Positions 1 to 7,000 of a DNA stretch of 12,157 nucleotides are shown piece after piece; position 1 is the first letter of the stretch; every line of letters starts with the position of its first letter. The position numbers and the translations under genes are program-made. The stretch is from NCBI GenBank assembly GCA_902476765.1, contig CABSEJ010000100.1, forward strand, positions 1-12,157, in the 5' to 3' direction. Source of the DNA: an uncultured Blautia sp. GTDB lineage: Bacteria > Bacillota > Clostridia > Lachnospirales > Lachnospiraceae. The notes beneath the pieces are model-generated. The model made no database searches. It saw only the letters and a program-made list of their open reading frames with translations, and was not told the DNA's origin.

Positions 1-1861
1 TGGCTACTCCGCAGAAGACATCATAATGTATGGCCCGTTCTATGATTTTGTCGGTTTCCTCTGTGCCGTCCAGCAAAAGTCCATAGCCGCAGCTTTGGGA
101 ATTGCCGATTCCGGTACCGCCTCCGTTGTGAATAGTCATCATCGTCATTCCCATGGCTGCATCACCGCCGAAAACCAGCGCCGACATATCCCCTGTTATA
201 TTGCTGCCGTCATGGATATTGGAGGTTTCTCTTGAGGGTGCGTCTACACCTCCCGTATCCATATGGTCCCGCCCAATCATAATGGGGCCTGTCTTGCCCT
301 CTCTCACCAGGCGGTTAAAAGCCAGAGCGATTTTCTTTCTGGTATCGCCGTCCTGGTAAAGAATCCGGGCCTGGGTTCCTATTACAAGCTGATTTTCAGC
401 GGCATGCTTAATCCATAAGTAATTATCATAGTCCTGAAATCTTCTGTCTTTGTCAATACATTCCATGGCTGTTTTATCCGTCAGTGCCAAATCCTCTTCT
501 TTTCCGCTGAGGCAGACCCACCGGAAAGGACCATAGCCATAGTCAAATAAAGTGGGGCCTATAAATTCCTCCACAAAAGATTTATACACAAAGCCATCTA
601 AATCATTCTGTCCGTTTACACAAACCTCCTTTAATCCAATCTCATAAAAAGTAGTAGTGAGACTATTTCCATAGTCGAAGAAATAGGTGCCTCTTACTCT
701 CAATGCCTCGATTAACTCATGATGGCGGAAAAGAGTTTTTTTCACTCTGTTCCTGAAGCCGTCTATATCTTTTGCCAGCATTTCCGTGCGCTCCTCATAA
801 GTTAGTCCCTGAGGGCAATACCCTCCCTCAAAAGCCACATGACAGGAGGTCTGGTCTGTCAGCAAATCAATCTTCTGTCCTGTTTCTACGGCATATTCCA
901 GCAAATCTACAATATTGCCGTAAAAGGCAATAGAAACAGGCTTTCTCTGGTCCCGGTATTCTTTGGCAAGGGAAAAGGCCTCATCCGGGGTCTTGGCTAT
1001 TATTTTTATCCAGCCCAGCCGCTTTCTCAGCTCTATCTTAGAATAATCCACCTCCGCAATAATTCCTATTCCCCTGCACATTGCAATGGCCTTGCCCTGG
1101 GCTCCGCTCATGCCGCCCAGACCGGAGGATACCACTATATTCCCCAGAAGTCCCTCCTGACTGCTTTTTTTCAGAATCATTCTGGCTGCCGCCAGGAAGG
1201 TGGAATAAGTGCCATGGACAATTCCCTGGGAGCCGATATAAAACCAGCCTCCTGCCGTAAACTGTCCGTAATTGGTCACTCCCAGAGCGGCACACCGGTT
1301 CCATTGTTCCAGATTATTATACTTTCCCACCATCAAACCATTAGACAAAATGACTCTGGGACAGGATGGATGAGAGGTAAAAAGCCCTACAGGGTGTCCT
1401 GAATTTACCACCAGGGTCTGGTCTTCTTCCATCTCCTCCAGGTATTTTTTTATCAGCCGGTACTGCATCCAGTTCTGGCAGACTTGTCCTGTTTCTCCGT
1501 AGGTTACCAGCTCGTAAGGGTAAAGAGCCACGTCAAAGTCCAGATTATTGTCAATCATTACCTGGATAGCCTTACCAGCCAGGCATTTTCCCTTGTATTC
1601 CTCAATAGGCTTCCCGTAAATAGCCCCCTGGGGCCGGAAGCGATACCCGTATATCCTGCCTCTGCTCATTAGTTCCTCATAAAATTCCGGAAGAATTTCC
1701 TGGTGGTACTCCGGAGGGATATAGCGCAGTGCATTTTTTAAAGCCAGTCTTATGTCTGCCTCTGTAAGAACCGCTTCTCTTTTAGGCGCCCGCCTGACAG
1801 AAGCATCAAAGGTTCCCGGCTGGGGAAGAGGCCCGCTCCATCCATAAACAATATTTTTCAT
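1..1861 (-). CDS. hutU: Urocanate hydratase (urocanase), long form, C-terminus cut by window edge
   Basis: Second enzyme of histidine degradation: a cytosolic enzyme using tightly bound NAD+ as electrophile to add water to trans-urocanate, giving 4-imidazolone-5-propionate. The frame stays open from the start to the left edge, 620 codons. The long-clade enzymes run to roughly 670-680 residues (from memory), so about 50 are missing. Visible urocanase hallmarks are YGYRFRPQG (71-79), VNSGHPVGLF (152-161), the glycine-rich NAD-binding motif SSGLGGMSGAQ (245-255), FDYGNS (395-400), YGPFRWVC (443-450) and the C-terminal NGGGTGIGNSQSCGYG region (579-594). The start is the ATG at 1861 rather than the in-frame ATG at 1867, because the GGGGGGAGG ribosome site touches the 1867 codon but lies 6 bases from the 1861 codon. 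It is the last visible gene of the hut operon, 19 bases after the flavoenzyme stop. Identity is very secure. Confidence 0.96.
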   Translation of the reverse strand, partial: MKNIVYGWSGPLPQPGTFDASVRRAPKREAVLTEADIRLALKNALRYIPPEYHQEILPEFYEELMSRGRIYGYRFRPQGAIYGKPIEEYKGKCLAGKAIQVMIDNNLDFDVALYPYELVTYGETGQVCQNWMQYRLIKKYLEEMEEDQTLVVNSGHPVGLFTSHPSCPRVILSNGLMVGKYNNLEQWNRCAALGVTNYGQFTAGGWFYIGSQGIVHGTYSTFLAAARMILKKSSQEGLLGNIVVSSGLGGMSGAQGKAIAMCRGIGIIAEVDYSKIELRKRLGWIKIIAKTPDEAFSLAKEYRDQRKPVSIAFYGNIVDLLEYAVETGQKIDLLTDQTSCHVAFEGGYCPQGLTYEERTEMLAKDIDGFRNRVKKTLFRHHELIEALRVRGTYFFDYGNSLTTTFYEIGLKEVCVNGQNDLDGFVYKSFVEEFIGPTLFDYGYGPFRWVCLSGKEEDLALTDKTAMECIDKDRRFQDYDNYLWIKHAAENQLVIGTQARILYQDGDTRKKIALAFNRLVREGKTGPIMIGRDHMDTGGVDAPSRETSNIHDGSNITGDMSALVFGGDAAMGMTMMTIHNGGGTGIGNSQSCGYGLLLDGTEETDKIIERAIHYDVFCGVA

Positions 1862-1867
1862 ATGCAT

Positions 1868-1876
1868 CCTCCCCCC
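1868..1876 (-). promoter_or_regulatory. Ribosome binding site deciding the hutU start
   Basis: On the minus strand this reads GGGGGGAGG followed by ATGCATATG. Zero spacing to the first ATG (1867) and six bases to the second (1861) favour initiation at 1861. Confidence 0.75.
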
Positions 1877-1880
1877 TGAA

Positions 1881-3881
1881 TCATAGATTTCCGGCTAATT
1901 CATAAGCGTCCCAGATGGCGTACATAATATTTTTCACCCGTCTTGCATCTCCCAGAAGATAAACCTCCTGCTGGGAAAGGCTGATTTTCTCATACAGTTG
2001 GTTATTTGGCACATAACCAACCGCACACACAAAAGTATCTGCTTCTGCCTGCTGCTCTTGTCCTCCTTCTATATAGTACAAGGTATTGCCTTCAATAGAG
2101 CATACCTTTGCTCCCGGTATCAGCTTCACCCCATGATAGTCCAGAAGGTCCCTGAGCATAATTTTATTCATATGAGGAACCGGGGAGCCTGCAGCCAAAA
2201 TCTCCGGAAGAGCCTCCAGCACCGTTACCTTGGTCCCCTTCATAGCCAAATCCAGGGCAAGTTCGCAGCCTACCAGACCTCCTCCTATAATAACGGTTCT
2301 GCGGCCCGGCTTAACCTCTTTTGAAAAAATTTTCTCCGCCGGATACATGGTATGTTTCCCCGGCAGTTTCAGTACCCTGGGGGTAGAACCTGTGGCGATG
2401 ATGACAATATCGTGAGGATATTTTTCTATTTCTTCTTCCGTGGCCTCTGTATGGAAATGTACGGGAATTTCCATTTGCTCCAGTGTCTTCTTATACCACC
2501 CAATAAGGGCTAAATCGTCTTTCTTAAAAGAAGGAGCTCCTGCCAGATGAAGGGAACCGCCTACCTGTCCGGACTTTTCTAAAATCACAGGCTCATGTCC
2601 TCTCAGCTTCAATACTCTGGCAGCTTCCATACCTGCTACTCCTGCTCCAACGATTAAAACCTTTTTCTTAACCAGGGCAGGTTTCAGTCCGTAAGAGCTT
2701 TCCCGTCCGCAGCTTGGATTTACGGCACAGGACACCGGTTTTGCGGTTATGAGACGGTTCATGCAGCCTTCGTGGCATCCCAGACAGGGGCGGGCCAAAT
2801 CAAAGCGTCCTCTGCGTATCTTATTTACGGTATCTGCATCTGCCAGCAGGCTTCTTCCCAGTGCAATTAAATCTGTCTTATTTTCTTTTATAGCCTCTGA
2901 AGCCAGGTCCGGGTCCTCCATCCTGCCTGCTATGATTATGGGCACATCCAGTTCTTTTTTCAGAATCTCGCCAAAGGGCAGGTTCAGCCCTTTCTCAAAA
3001 TACATAGGCGGATGGGACCAATACCAGGAATCATAGGTTCCCGCATCTACGTCTAAAGCATCATAACCTGCTTCTACCAGTATCCTGGCCGCCTGGATGC
3101 CCTCCGGAATATCTCTTCCCAGTTCCCGGAAATCTTCTCCCGGCAGTCCGCCCTTTCGGATACCTTTTATGTAAGATTTCAAACTGTACCGGAGAATAAC
3201 GGGGAAATCTTTCCCACATTTTTCTTTAATATTTTTCACCACTTCACAGGCAAAACGCAGACGGTTCTCCAGACTGCCTCCATACTCATCTGTGCGGTGG
3301 TTGAAAAGAGGAAGGGCAAACTGGTCCAAAAGGTAGCCTTCGTGTACGGCATGAATCTCCACTCCGTCAAACCCTGCTGTCTGGCAGATTTTGGCCGTGT
3401 CTCCGCATTTTTCTACAATCCTATGTATCTCCTTTGCAGTCAGCTCTCTGCACATCAGATTCTCATCCCAATAGCTGCTGATTGGGGAAGGGGCCACAGG
3501 AGCCTGCCCTCTTAACAAATGAGGTTTTAAAACCCTTCCGAAGCCCGCTGTAAGCTGGGTAAATATTTTAGCCCCATAGGCATGTACCCGCTCGCACATT
3601 TCCGCCGTGTTCATGATAAAGGTGGGAGGATTATCCGTAGGACAGGGCATGGTGCCGTCCACTGCTTTCTCAATATCATTTTCCGCATAAATGGTTCCGG
3701 TTATAATCAGTCCTACTCCGCCTCTGGCTCTCGCCACATAATATTCAATCCCCCTTTCATTAAAGGTGTTTTCCGCAGTAACCATGCCTCCGGTTCCCAT
3801 AGCGGCCATAACATACCGGTTTTTCAGCCGGCAGCCTGCCAATTGGTAGGGTTCAAATAATATTTTATGATTCTCTTTCAT
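1881..3881 (-). CDS. NADH:flavin oxidoreductase, 2-enoate reductase / dienoyl-CoA reductase type (OYE family, FMN + 4Fe-4S + FAD)
   Basis: A 666-residue enzyme built like 2,4-dienoyl-CoA reductase (FadH), clostridial 2-enoate reductases and BaiCD/BaiH. An N-terminal FMN TIM barrel (about 5-360) carries the active-site stretch EIHAVHEGYLLDQF (175-188, with His177, His180, Tyr183) and RTDEYGGSLENR (196-207). A 4Fe-4S site follows, C366-x2-C369-x3-C373-x11-C385, with the same spacing as FadH. Then come two dinucleotide folds, GAGVAG (412-417) for FAD and GGGLVG (533-538) for NAD(P)H. Such enzymes reduce a C=C bond conjugated to a carboxyl or carbonyl group. The gene lies 26 bases after the yjiH stop and 19 before hutU. 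The candidate ribosome site AGGAG (3894-3898) is 12 bases from the ATG, slightly long. Family is certain; substrate is not. The operon suggests urocanate, reduced to imidazole propionate, as inference. An unrelated aromatic or aliphatic enoate remains possible. Confidence 0.92.
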   Translation of the reverse strand: MKENHKILFEPYQLAGCRLKNRYVMAAMGTGGMVTAENTFNERGIEYYVARARGGVGLIITGTIYAENDIEKAVDGTMPCPTDNPPTFIMNTAEMCERVHAYGAKIFTQLTAGFGRVLKPHLLRGQAPVAPSPISSYWDENLMCRELTAKEIHRIVEKCGDTAKICQTAGFDGVEIHAVHEGYLLDQFALPLFNHRTDEYGGSLENRLRFACEVVKNIKEKCGKDFPVILRYSLKSYIKGIRKGGLPGEDFRELGRDIPEGIQAARILVEAGYDALDVDAGTYDSWYWSHPPMYFEKGLNLPFGEILKKELDVPIIIAGRMEDPDLASEAIKENKTDLIALGRSLLADADTVNKIRRGRFDLARPCLGCHEGCMNRLITAKPVSCAVNPSCGRESSYGLKPALVKKKVLIVGAGVAGMEAARVLKLRGHEPVILEKSGQVGGSLHLAGAPSFKKDDLALIGWYKKTLEQMEIPVHFHTEATEEEIEKYPHDIVIIATGSTPRVLKLPGKHTMYPAEKIFSKEVKPGRRTVIIGGGLVGCELALDLAMKGTKVTVLEALPEILAAGSPVPHMNKIMLRDLLDYHGVKLIPGAKVCSIEGNTLYYIEGGQEQQAEADTFVCAVGYVPNNQLYEKISLSQQEVYLLGDARRVKNIMYAIWDAYELAGNL

Positions 3882-3907
3882 GGTTGATTCTATCTCCTAA
3901 ACATATT

Positions 3908-5257
3908 TCAGACTAATATTTTTGCCATCAAGGCTACCATAGGAATTAAAATAACAGTTCGGAGCAAAAAGACCTTTATTAAATCCCAAAAGCCAAGAGG
4001 AATATCTGACTCCAGCATAGCATTTGCACTTTCCGTAAAGAAAATAATCTGAGAAGTAGAAAGCACTACCACGAAGAATGCGCTGGCTGCTGCCACTGCT
4101 TTTCCTTTAATCAGAGTGGCCGGAATGGATAAGGCAAACACTCCTACTACAGAAGAAGCTGCTATGGTCTCTGCATCTGCCAGCCCCAGAAGGCTTAAAA
4201 CAGGAGCCATGGGAATGGCAATCCACTGGGCAATAGGGGTATAGTTAAACAGAAACAGACCTATAACCGACAGGGAAACAATAAATGCATTTACCTTAAC
4301 GCCAAACATAAAGGATGATTTCAGCTGCTCCCAGAAAACAGAAAATTTTGTTTCAGAACATTTTGCCAATCCGTCATAGCAGGCCTGCGGAAAAGTATCC
4401 CTGCTGTAGTTTTCCGGTTTTCTCTGTTCCTCTGTCTGAAGAGTCCCGTCAATATAAGTATCCGGCTTTCTGCTTAAAGGCGGAATCCGAATCATAATAG
4501 CGGCCAGCACAAATACACAGATAAAGGCAGCCAGCACCACCTCGTTATATAAATCCTCGATTCCTGCAATAGATGACAGAAAAGCAAATCCGCCTAGACT
4601 GGCAATACTGAAATTGGTGGTAATGGAGCTGGCCTCACGGGCCGTATATACCTTTTTTTGGTACAAGTCATTGGTAATCATAACACCTGCCGCAGGAGCA
4701 GCTACAAAGGAAGACACTGCGTCTACCGCCGCTTTTCCGGGAACCTTATATACCCGCCTCATGATTGGTTCCAAAAGCTTTCCAAGAAACTCCAGGAAAC
4801 CGAATTCTGTGATAAAAGCTACAAGAGTACCTGCCACCATAATGGCAAAAAAGGAGTCTGCCGCAACACTAAGGGAGCTTTCTCCAATCTCAGGGTCCAG
4901 AATAGGGGCAGGACCTATGTTAAAGATAACCATAACGCTGAATATAGCTGCCGCTGCGTAGGAAAAATAAGAAAATCCATTATCCTTACGATAGGTTTCT
5001 TTTAAAATTTCAGGAACATTTTTCCCCAGTCTCACATAAATACTGGCAGCCAGCACACAGATACAGGAAACCATAACAAATATGTACTGCACCCTTGGGC
5101 CCAGGGCAGTCTGAATCGTATTCATAATGTGAACCATAGGTACTTTGCTGCTTCCGTTAAAAGGGACATTTACAAAGAAAATAAAAAGTCCCACAATACT
5201 GCAGATGACAAATTTTAACTTTATATTCGTAGTAAATGATTTGGTTTTTCCTTCCAT
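3908..5257 (-). CDS. yjiH: YjiH-family multispanning membrane protein (nucleoside-recognition / Gate domain), putative histidine or urocanate transporter
   Basis: A 449-residue integral membrane protein resembling the YjiH family, which carries the Gate (nucleoside-recognition) domain. Hydrophobic segments lie near residues 15-34, 57-76, 97-116, 132-152, 236-256, 322-341, 343-360, 362-382, 388-407 and 425-446. A polar loop (260-315) splits the protein into two halves. Gate-like stretches are DAVSSFVAAPAAGVMITNDLY (179-199, shown by its ends) and SSVVGVFALSIPATLIKG (368-385). Ribosome site AAGGAG (5265-5270) is 7 bases from the ATG. It follows hutH by 17 bases, so it is almost surely cotranscribed. 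No other transporter is visible, so import of histidine, or exchange of urocanate or a product, is the natural guess. The family is poorly characterised and the substrate is inference from context only. Confidence 0.85.
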   Translation of the reverse strand: MEGKTKSFTTNIKLKFVICSIVGLFIFFVNVPFNGSSKVPMVHIMNTIQTALGPRVQYIFVMVSCICVLAASIYVRLGKNVPEILKETYRKDNGFSYFSYAAAAIFSVMVIFNIGPAPILDPEIGESSLSVAADSFFAIMVAGTLVAFITEFGFLEFLGKLLEPIMRRVYKVPGKAAVDAVSSFVAAPAAGVMITNDLYQKKVYTAREASSITTNFSIASLGGFAFLSSIAGIEDLYNEVVLAAFICVFVLAAIMIRIPPLSRKPDTYIDGTLQTEEQRKPENYSRDTFPQACYDGLAKCSETKFSVFWEQLKSSFMFGVKVNAFIVSLSVIGLFLFNYTPIAQWIAIPMAPVLSLLGLADAETIAASSVVGVFALSIPATLIKGKAVAAASAFFVVVLSTSQIIFFTESANAMLESDIPLGFWDLIKVFLLRTVILIPMVALMAKILV

Positions 5258-5274
5258 ATCAGAACTCCTTATCT

Positions 5275-6825
5275 TTAAAAATCAATAGGCCCGCAGACAT
5301 TTTCTACAGCCTGTATGATACTGTTATCCTCCAAAAGCTTCTCGCAAACATTTATATCCGGATAAATCTCCCTGTCCTTGTCATAATAGGTGATTTTGCT
5401 TCGTACTGCCTGGTAGGCCTCCTCTGTGCCTTTCCCCAGATTTCCTTTCTTTCCAGTCTCTCCTCTTTTCCTTAAATCAATAGCCTGGCAGGCGCATAAA
5501 ATCTCCATAGCCAAAACACGGCGCACATTCTTTATAATATCTGCTGCTGTCCGGGCGGAAATGGTACCCATGGACACATGGTCCTCCTGATTTGCAGAGG
5601 AAGGAATACTGTCCACACAGGCAGGATGAGCAAGAATCTTATTTTCAGAAACCAGTGCCGCCGCAGAATACTGGACAATCATATAACCGGAATTTAACCC
5701 TCCGCCTTCTACCAGAAAGGCAGGAAGCCCGTAGCTGAGAGCCGGATTCACCAGCCGCTCAATTCTTCTCTCTGCCACATCCGCCAGCTCTGCAATGGCC
5801 ATTCCCAGAAAATCAAACGTCAGAGCCATAGGCTGTCCGTGGAAGTTGCCTCCCGAAATAACCTCCTGGTTTTCAGGGAAAATAATTGGATTATCCGTTA
5901 CTGAATTCATTTCTACTTCAATCTGGCTTAAAATATAATTCAACGCATTTTTGGATGCGCCGTGAATCTGAGGCAGACACCGGAGGGTGTAGGGGTCCTG
6001 CACTCTCAGTTCTCCCTGCACTGTAGTCATCCCGCTGCCTTCCAGCAAAGTTCTTAAAATCCTGGCCGTATCAATCTGCCCTTTGTGGGGCCGTGTCAGA
6101 TGAACCTCCTCTTTCAAAGCTGTGGTGATTCCGTTACAGGCCTCAAAGGTAAGCGCAGCCGCAATATCACCGGCCTTCACAAGCTGAATTGCATCATAAG
6201 CAGCCAGAGCTCCCGCTGCTGTCATAACCTGAGTGCCGTTAATAAGAGCGATTCCTTCTTTTTCATGAAGATTGATAACCGGAATACCGGCCTTCTCCAT
6301 AGCTTCTCTTCCCGGGTAAACCTTTCCCTCATATTCAGCTGCTCCCATACCAATCATGGGAAGGACCATATGCGAAAGGGGCGCCAAATCTCCGCTGGCT
6401 CCAAGCGAACCCTTCTGAGGAATCAAAGGGTGCAGCCTCTTATTCAGCATGGCCATCAGCGTCTGAACCGTCTCCAGTCTGGCTCCTGAAAAACCCTTGG
6501 CCAAATTATTCAGCCTGAGCAAAATCACACCTCTTACCACTTCCGTAGGGAATAATTCTCCAGCACCCACTGCATGAGTCATAATCAGATTTTTCTGTAG
6601 CTGGATACAGTCCTCCTTTGAGATAACAACGTCGCTGAACTTTCCGAATCCTGTAGTCACCCCATAGACCACCTCGCCCCGTTGTACAAAATCATCTATT
6701 ATTTTTCTGGACTGTATGATTCTTTGTTCCGCTTCTTCATCCAACTCCACTGCTGCAAAATTCCTGCATACGTCAACCAACTGCTGCAGCATTAAACCCT
6801 GCCCTGTAATTTTTACTGTCTCCAT
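5275..6825 (-). CDS. hutH: Histidine ammonia-lyase (histidase)
   Basis: Cytosolic enzyme that removes ammonia from L-histidine to give trans-urocanate, the first step of histidine use. Its 516 residues are near the family norm of about 510. The MIO cofactor triad Ala143-Ser144-Gly145 lies in GSLGASGDLAPL (139-150). Other expected active-site residues are Tyr54 (VYGVTTGFG), His84 (MTHAVGAG), Asn196 (INGTQ), Tyr279 and Arg282 (DPYTLRCLPQIHG), Phe328 (GGNFHG) and Glu414 (SANQEDHVSMG). His84 and Glu414 mark histidine specificity, as opposed to phenylalanine or tyrosine lyases. The ribosome site GGGAGG (6832-6837) is 6 bases from the ATG. It is the first gene of the operon and is transcribed divergently from the SARP-like regulator. 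Identity is secure; the flanking hutU confirms the substrate. Confidence 0.97.
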   Translation of the reverse strand: METVKITGQGLMLQQLVDVCRNFAAVELDEEAEQRIIQSRKIIDDFVQRGEVVYGVTTGFGKFSDVVISKEDCIQLQKNLIMTHAVGAGELFPTEVVRGVILLRLNNLAKGFSGARLETVQTLMAMLNKRLHPLIPQKGSLGASGDLAPLSHMVLPMIGMGAAEYEGKVYPGREAMEKAGIPVINLHEKEGIALINGTQVMTAAGALAAYDAIQLVKAGDIAAALTFEACNGITTALKEEVHLTRPHKGQIDTARILRTLLEGSGMTTVQGELRVQDPYTLRCLPQIHGASKNALNYILSQIEVEMNSVTDNPIIFPENQEVISGGNFHGQPMALTFDFLGMAIAELADVAERRIERLVNPALSYGLPAFLVEGGGLNSGYMIVQYSAAALVSENKILAHPACVDSIPSSANQEDHVSMGTISARTAADIIKNVRRVLAMEILCACQAIDLRKRGETGKKGNLGKGTEEAYQAVRSKITYYDKDREIYPDINVCEKLLEDNSIIQAVENVCGPIDF

Positions 6826-6875
6826 AAATAACCTCCCTTAAATCCAATATCTTTAGTGTACTGGGGTTTTCCCTT

Positions 6876-6904
6876 ATTATACAAAACAGCCGTTATTTTT
6901 TCGT
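6876..6904 (-). promoter_or_regulatory. Candidate hutH operon promoter: consensus -10, weak -35
   Basis: On the minus strand TATAAT (6876-6881) is a perfect -10. At 17 bases the -35 position (6899-6904) reads ACGAAA, matching only 3 of 6 consensus bases. That fits a promoter needing an activator. Predicted start near 6869 gives a leader of about 44 bases. Confidence 0.55.
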
Positions 6905-6915
6905 CACTTTTTAAC

Positions 6916-6945
6916 TTTACAAAACACACATGTTAATGTTTTAAT
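6916..6945 (+). promoter_or_regulatory. Candidate promoter of the SARP-like regulator
   Basis: TTTACA (6916-6921, 5 of 6) and TTTAAT (6940-6945, 5 of 6) are separated by 18 bases. The start would fall near 6952, leaving a leader of about 49 bases. The second TACAAAACA copy overlaps this -35, so autoregulation is possible. AT-rich DNA makes such matches common, hence modest confidence. Confidence 0.4.
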
Positions 6946-6987
6946 ATAAAAAAGCATTTTCCCAGGTGATGATACAACAGACGATTC

Positions 6988-6992
6988 GGAGG
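6988..6992 (+). promoter_or_regulatory. Ribosome binding site supporting a TTG start for the regulator
   Basis: GGAGG lies 8 bases before TTG at 7001. No ATG is suitably placed, and the protein begins with the expected first strand of the SARP winged helix (LTVHFLG), so TTG is the likely start. Confidence 0.75.
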
Positions 6993-7000
6993 CAAATATT

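Larger units (their letters stand above)
6826..7000. promoter_or_regulatory. Divergent control region between hutH and the SARP-like regulator
   Basis: AT-rich 175-bp spacer with back-to-back promoter candidates. The 9-mer TACAAAACA occurs twice in the same orientation, at 6880-6888 (beside the hutH -10) and 6918-6926 (overlapping the regulator -35), with starts 38 bases apart. A reverse half, TGTTTT, at 6937-6942 makes a 6-bp inverted repeat with AAAACA of the second copy, across a 10-base spacer. SARP proteins often bind direct repeats near promoters, so these are possible operators. No riboswitch, T-box or attenuator is evident in either short leader. Confidence 0.5.

Noticed and set aside
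839..1402. 187-codon plus-strand open frame inside hutU
   Set aside because: It is antisense to a long, fully recognisable urocanase frame, shows no protein family features and lacks a convincing ribosome site.
1865..1867. ATG at 1867 as the hutU start
   Set aside because: The ribosome site abuts it with no spacer; the ATG six bases later is properly spaced.
5275..6825. Phenylalanine or tyrosine ammonia-lyase feeding a cinnamate reductase
   Set aside because: His84 and Glu414 in the QEDHVSMG context fit histidase, and the co-operonic urocanase fixes the pathway as histidine degradation.
6826..6870. Riboswitch, T-box or HutP-type antiterminator in the hutH leader
   Set aside because: The predicted leader is only about 44 bases with no stem pair or terminator, and no hutP gene is visible.
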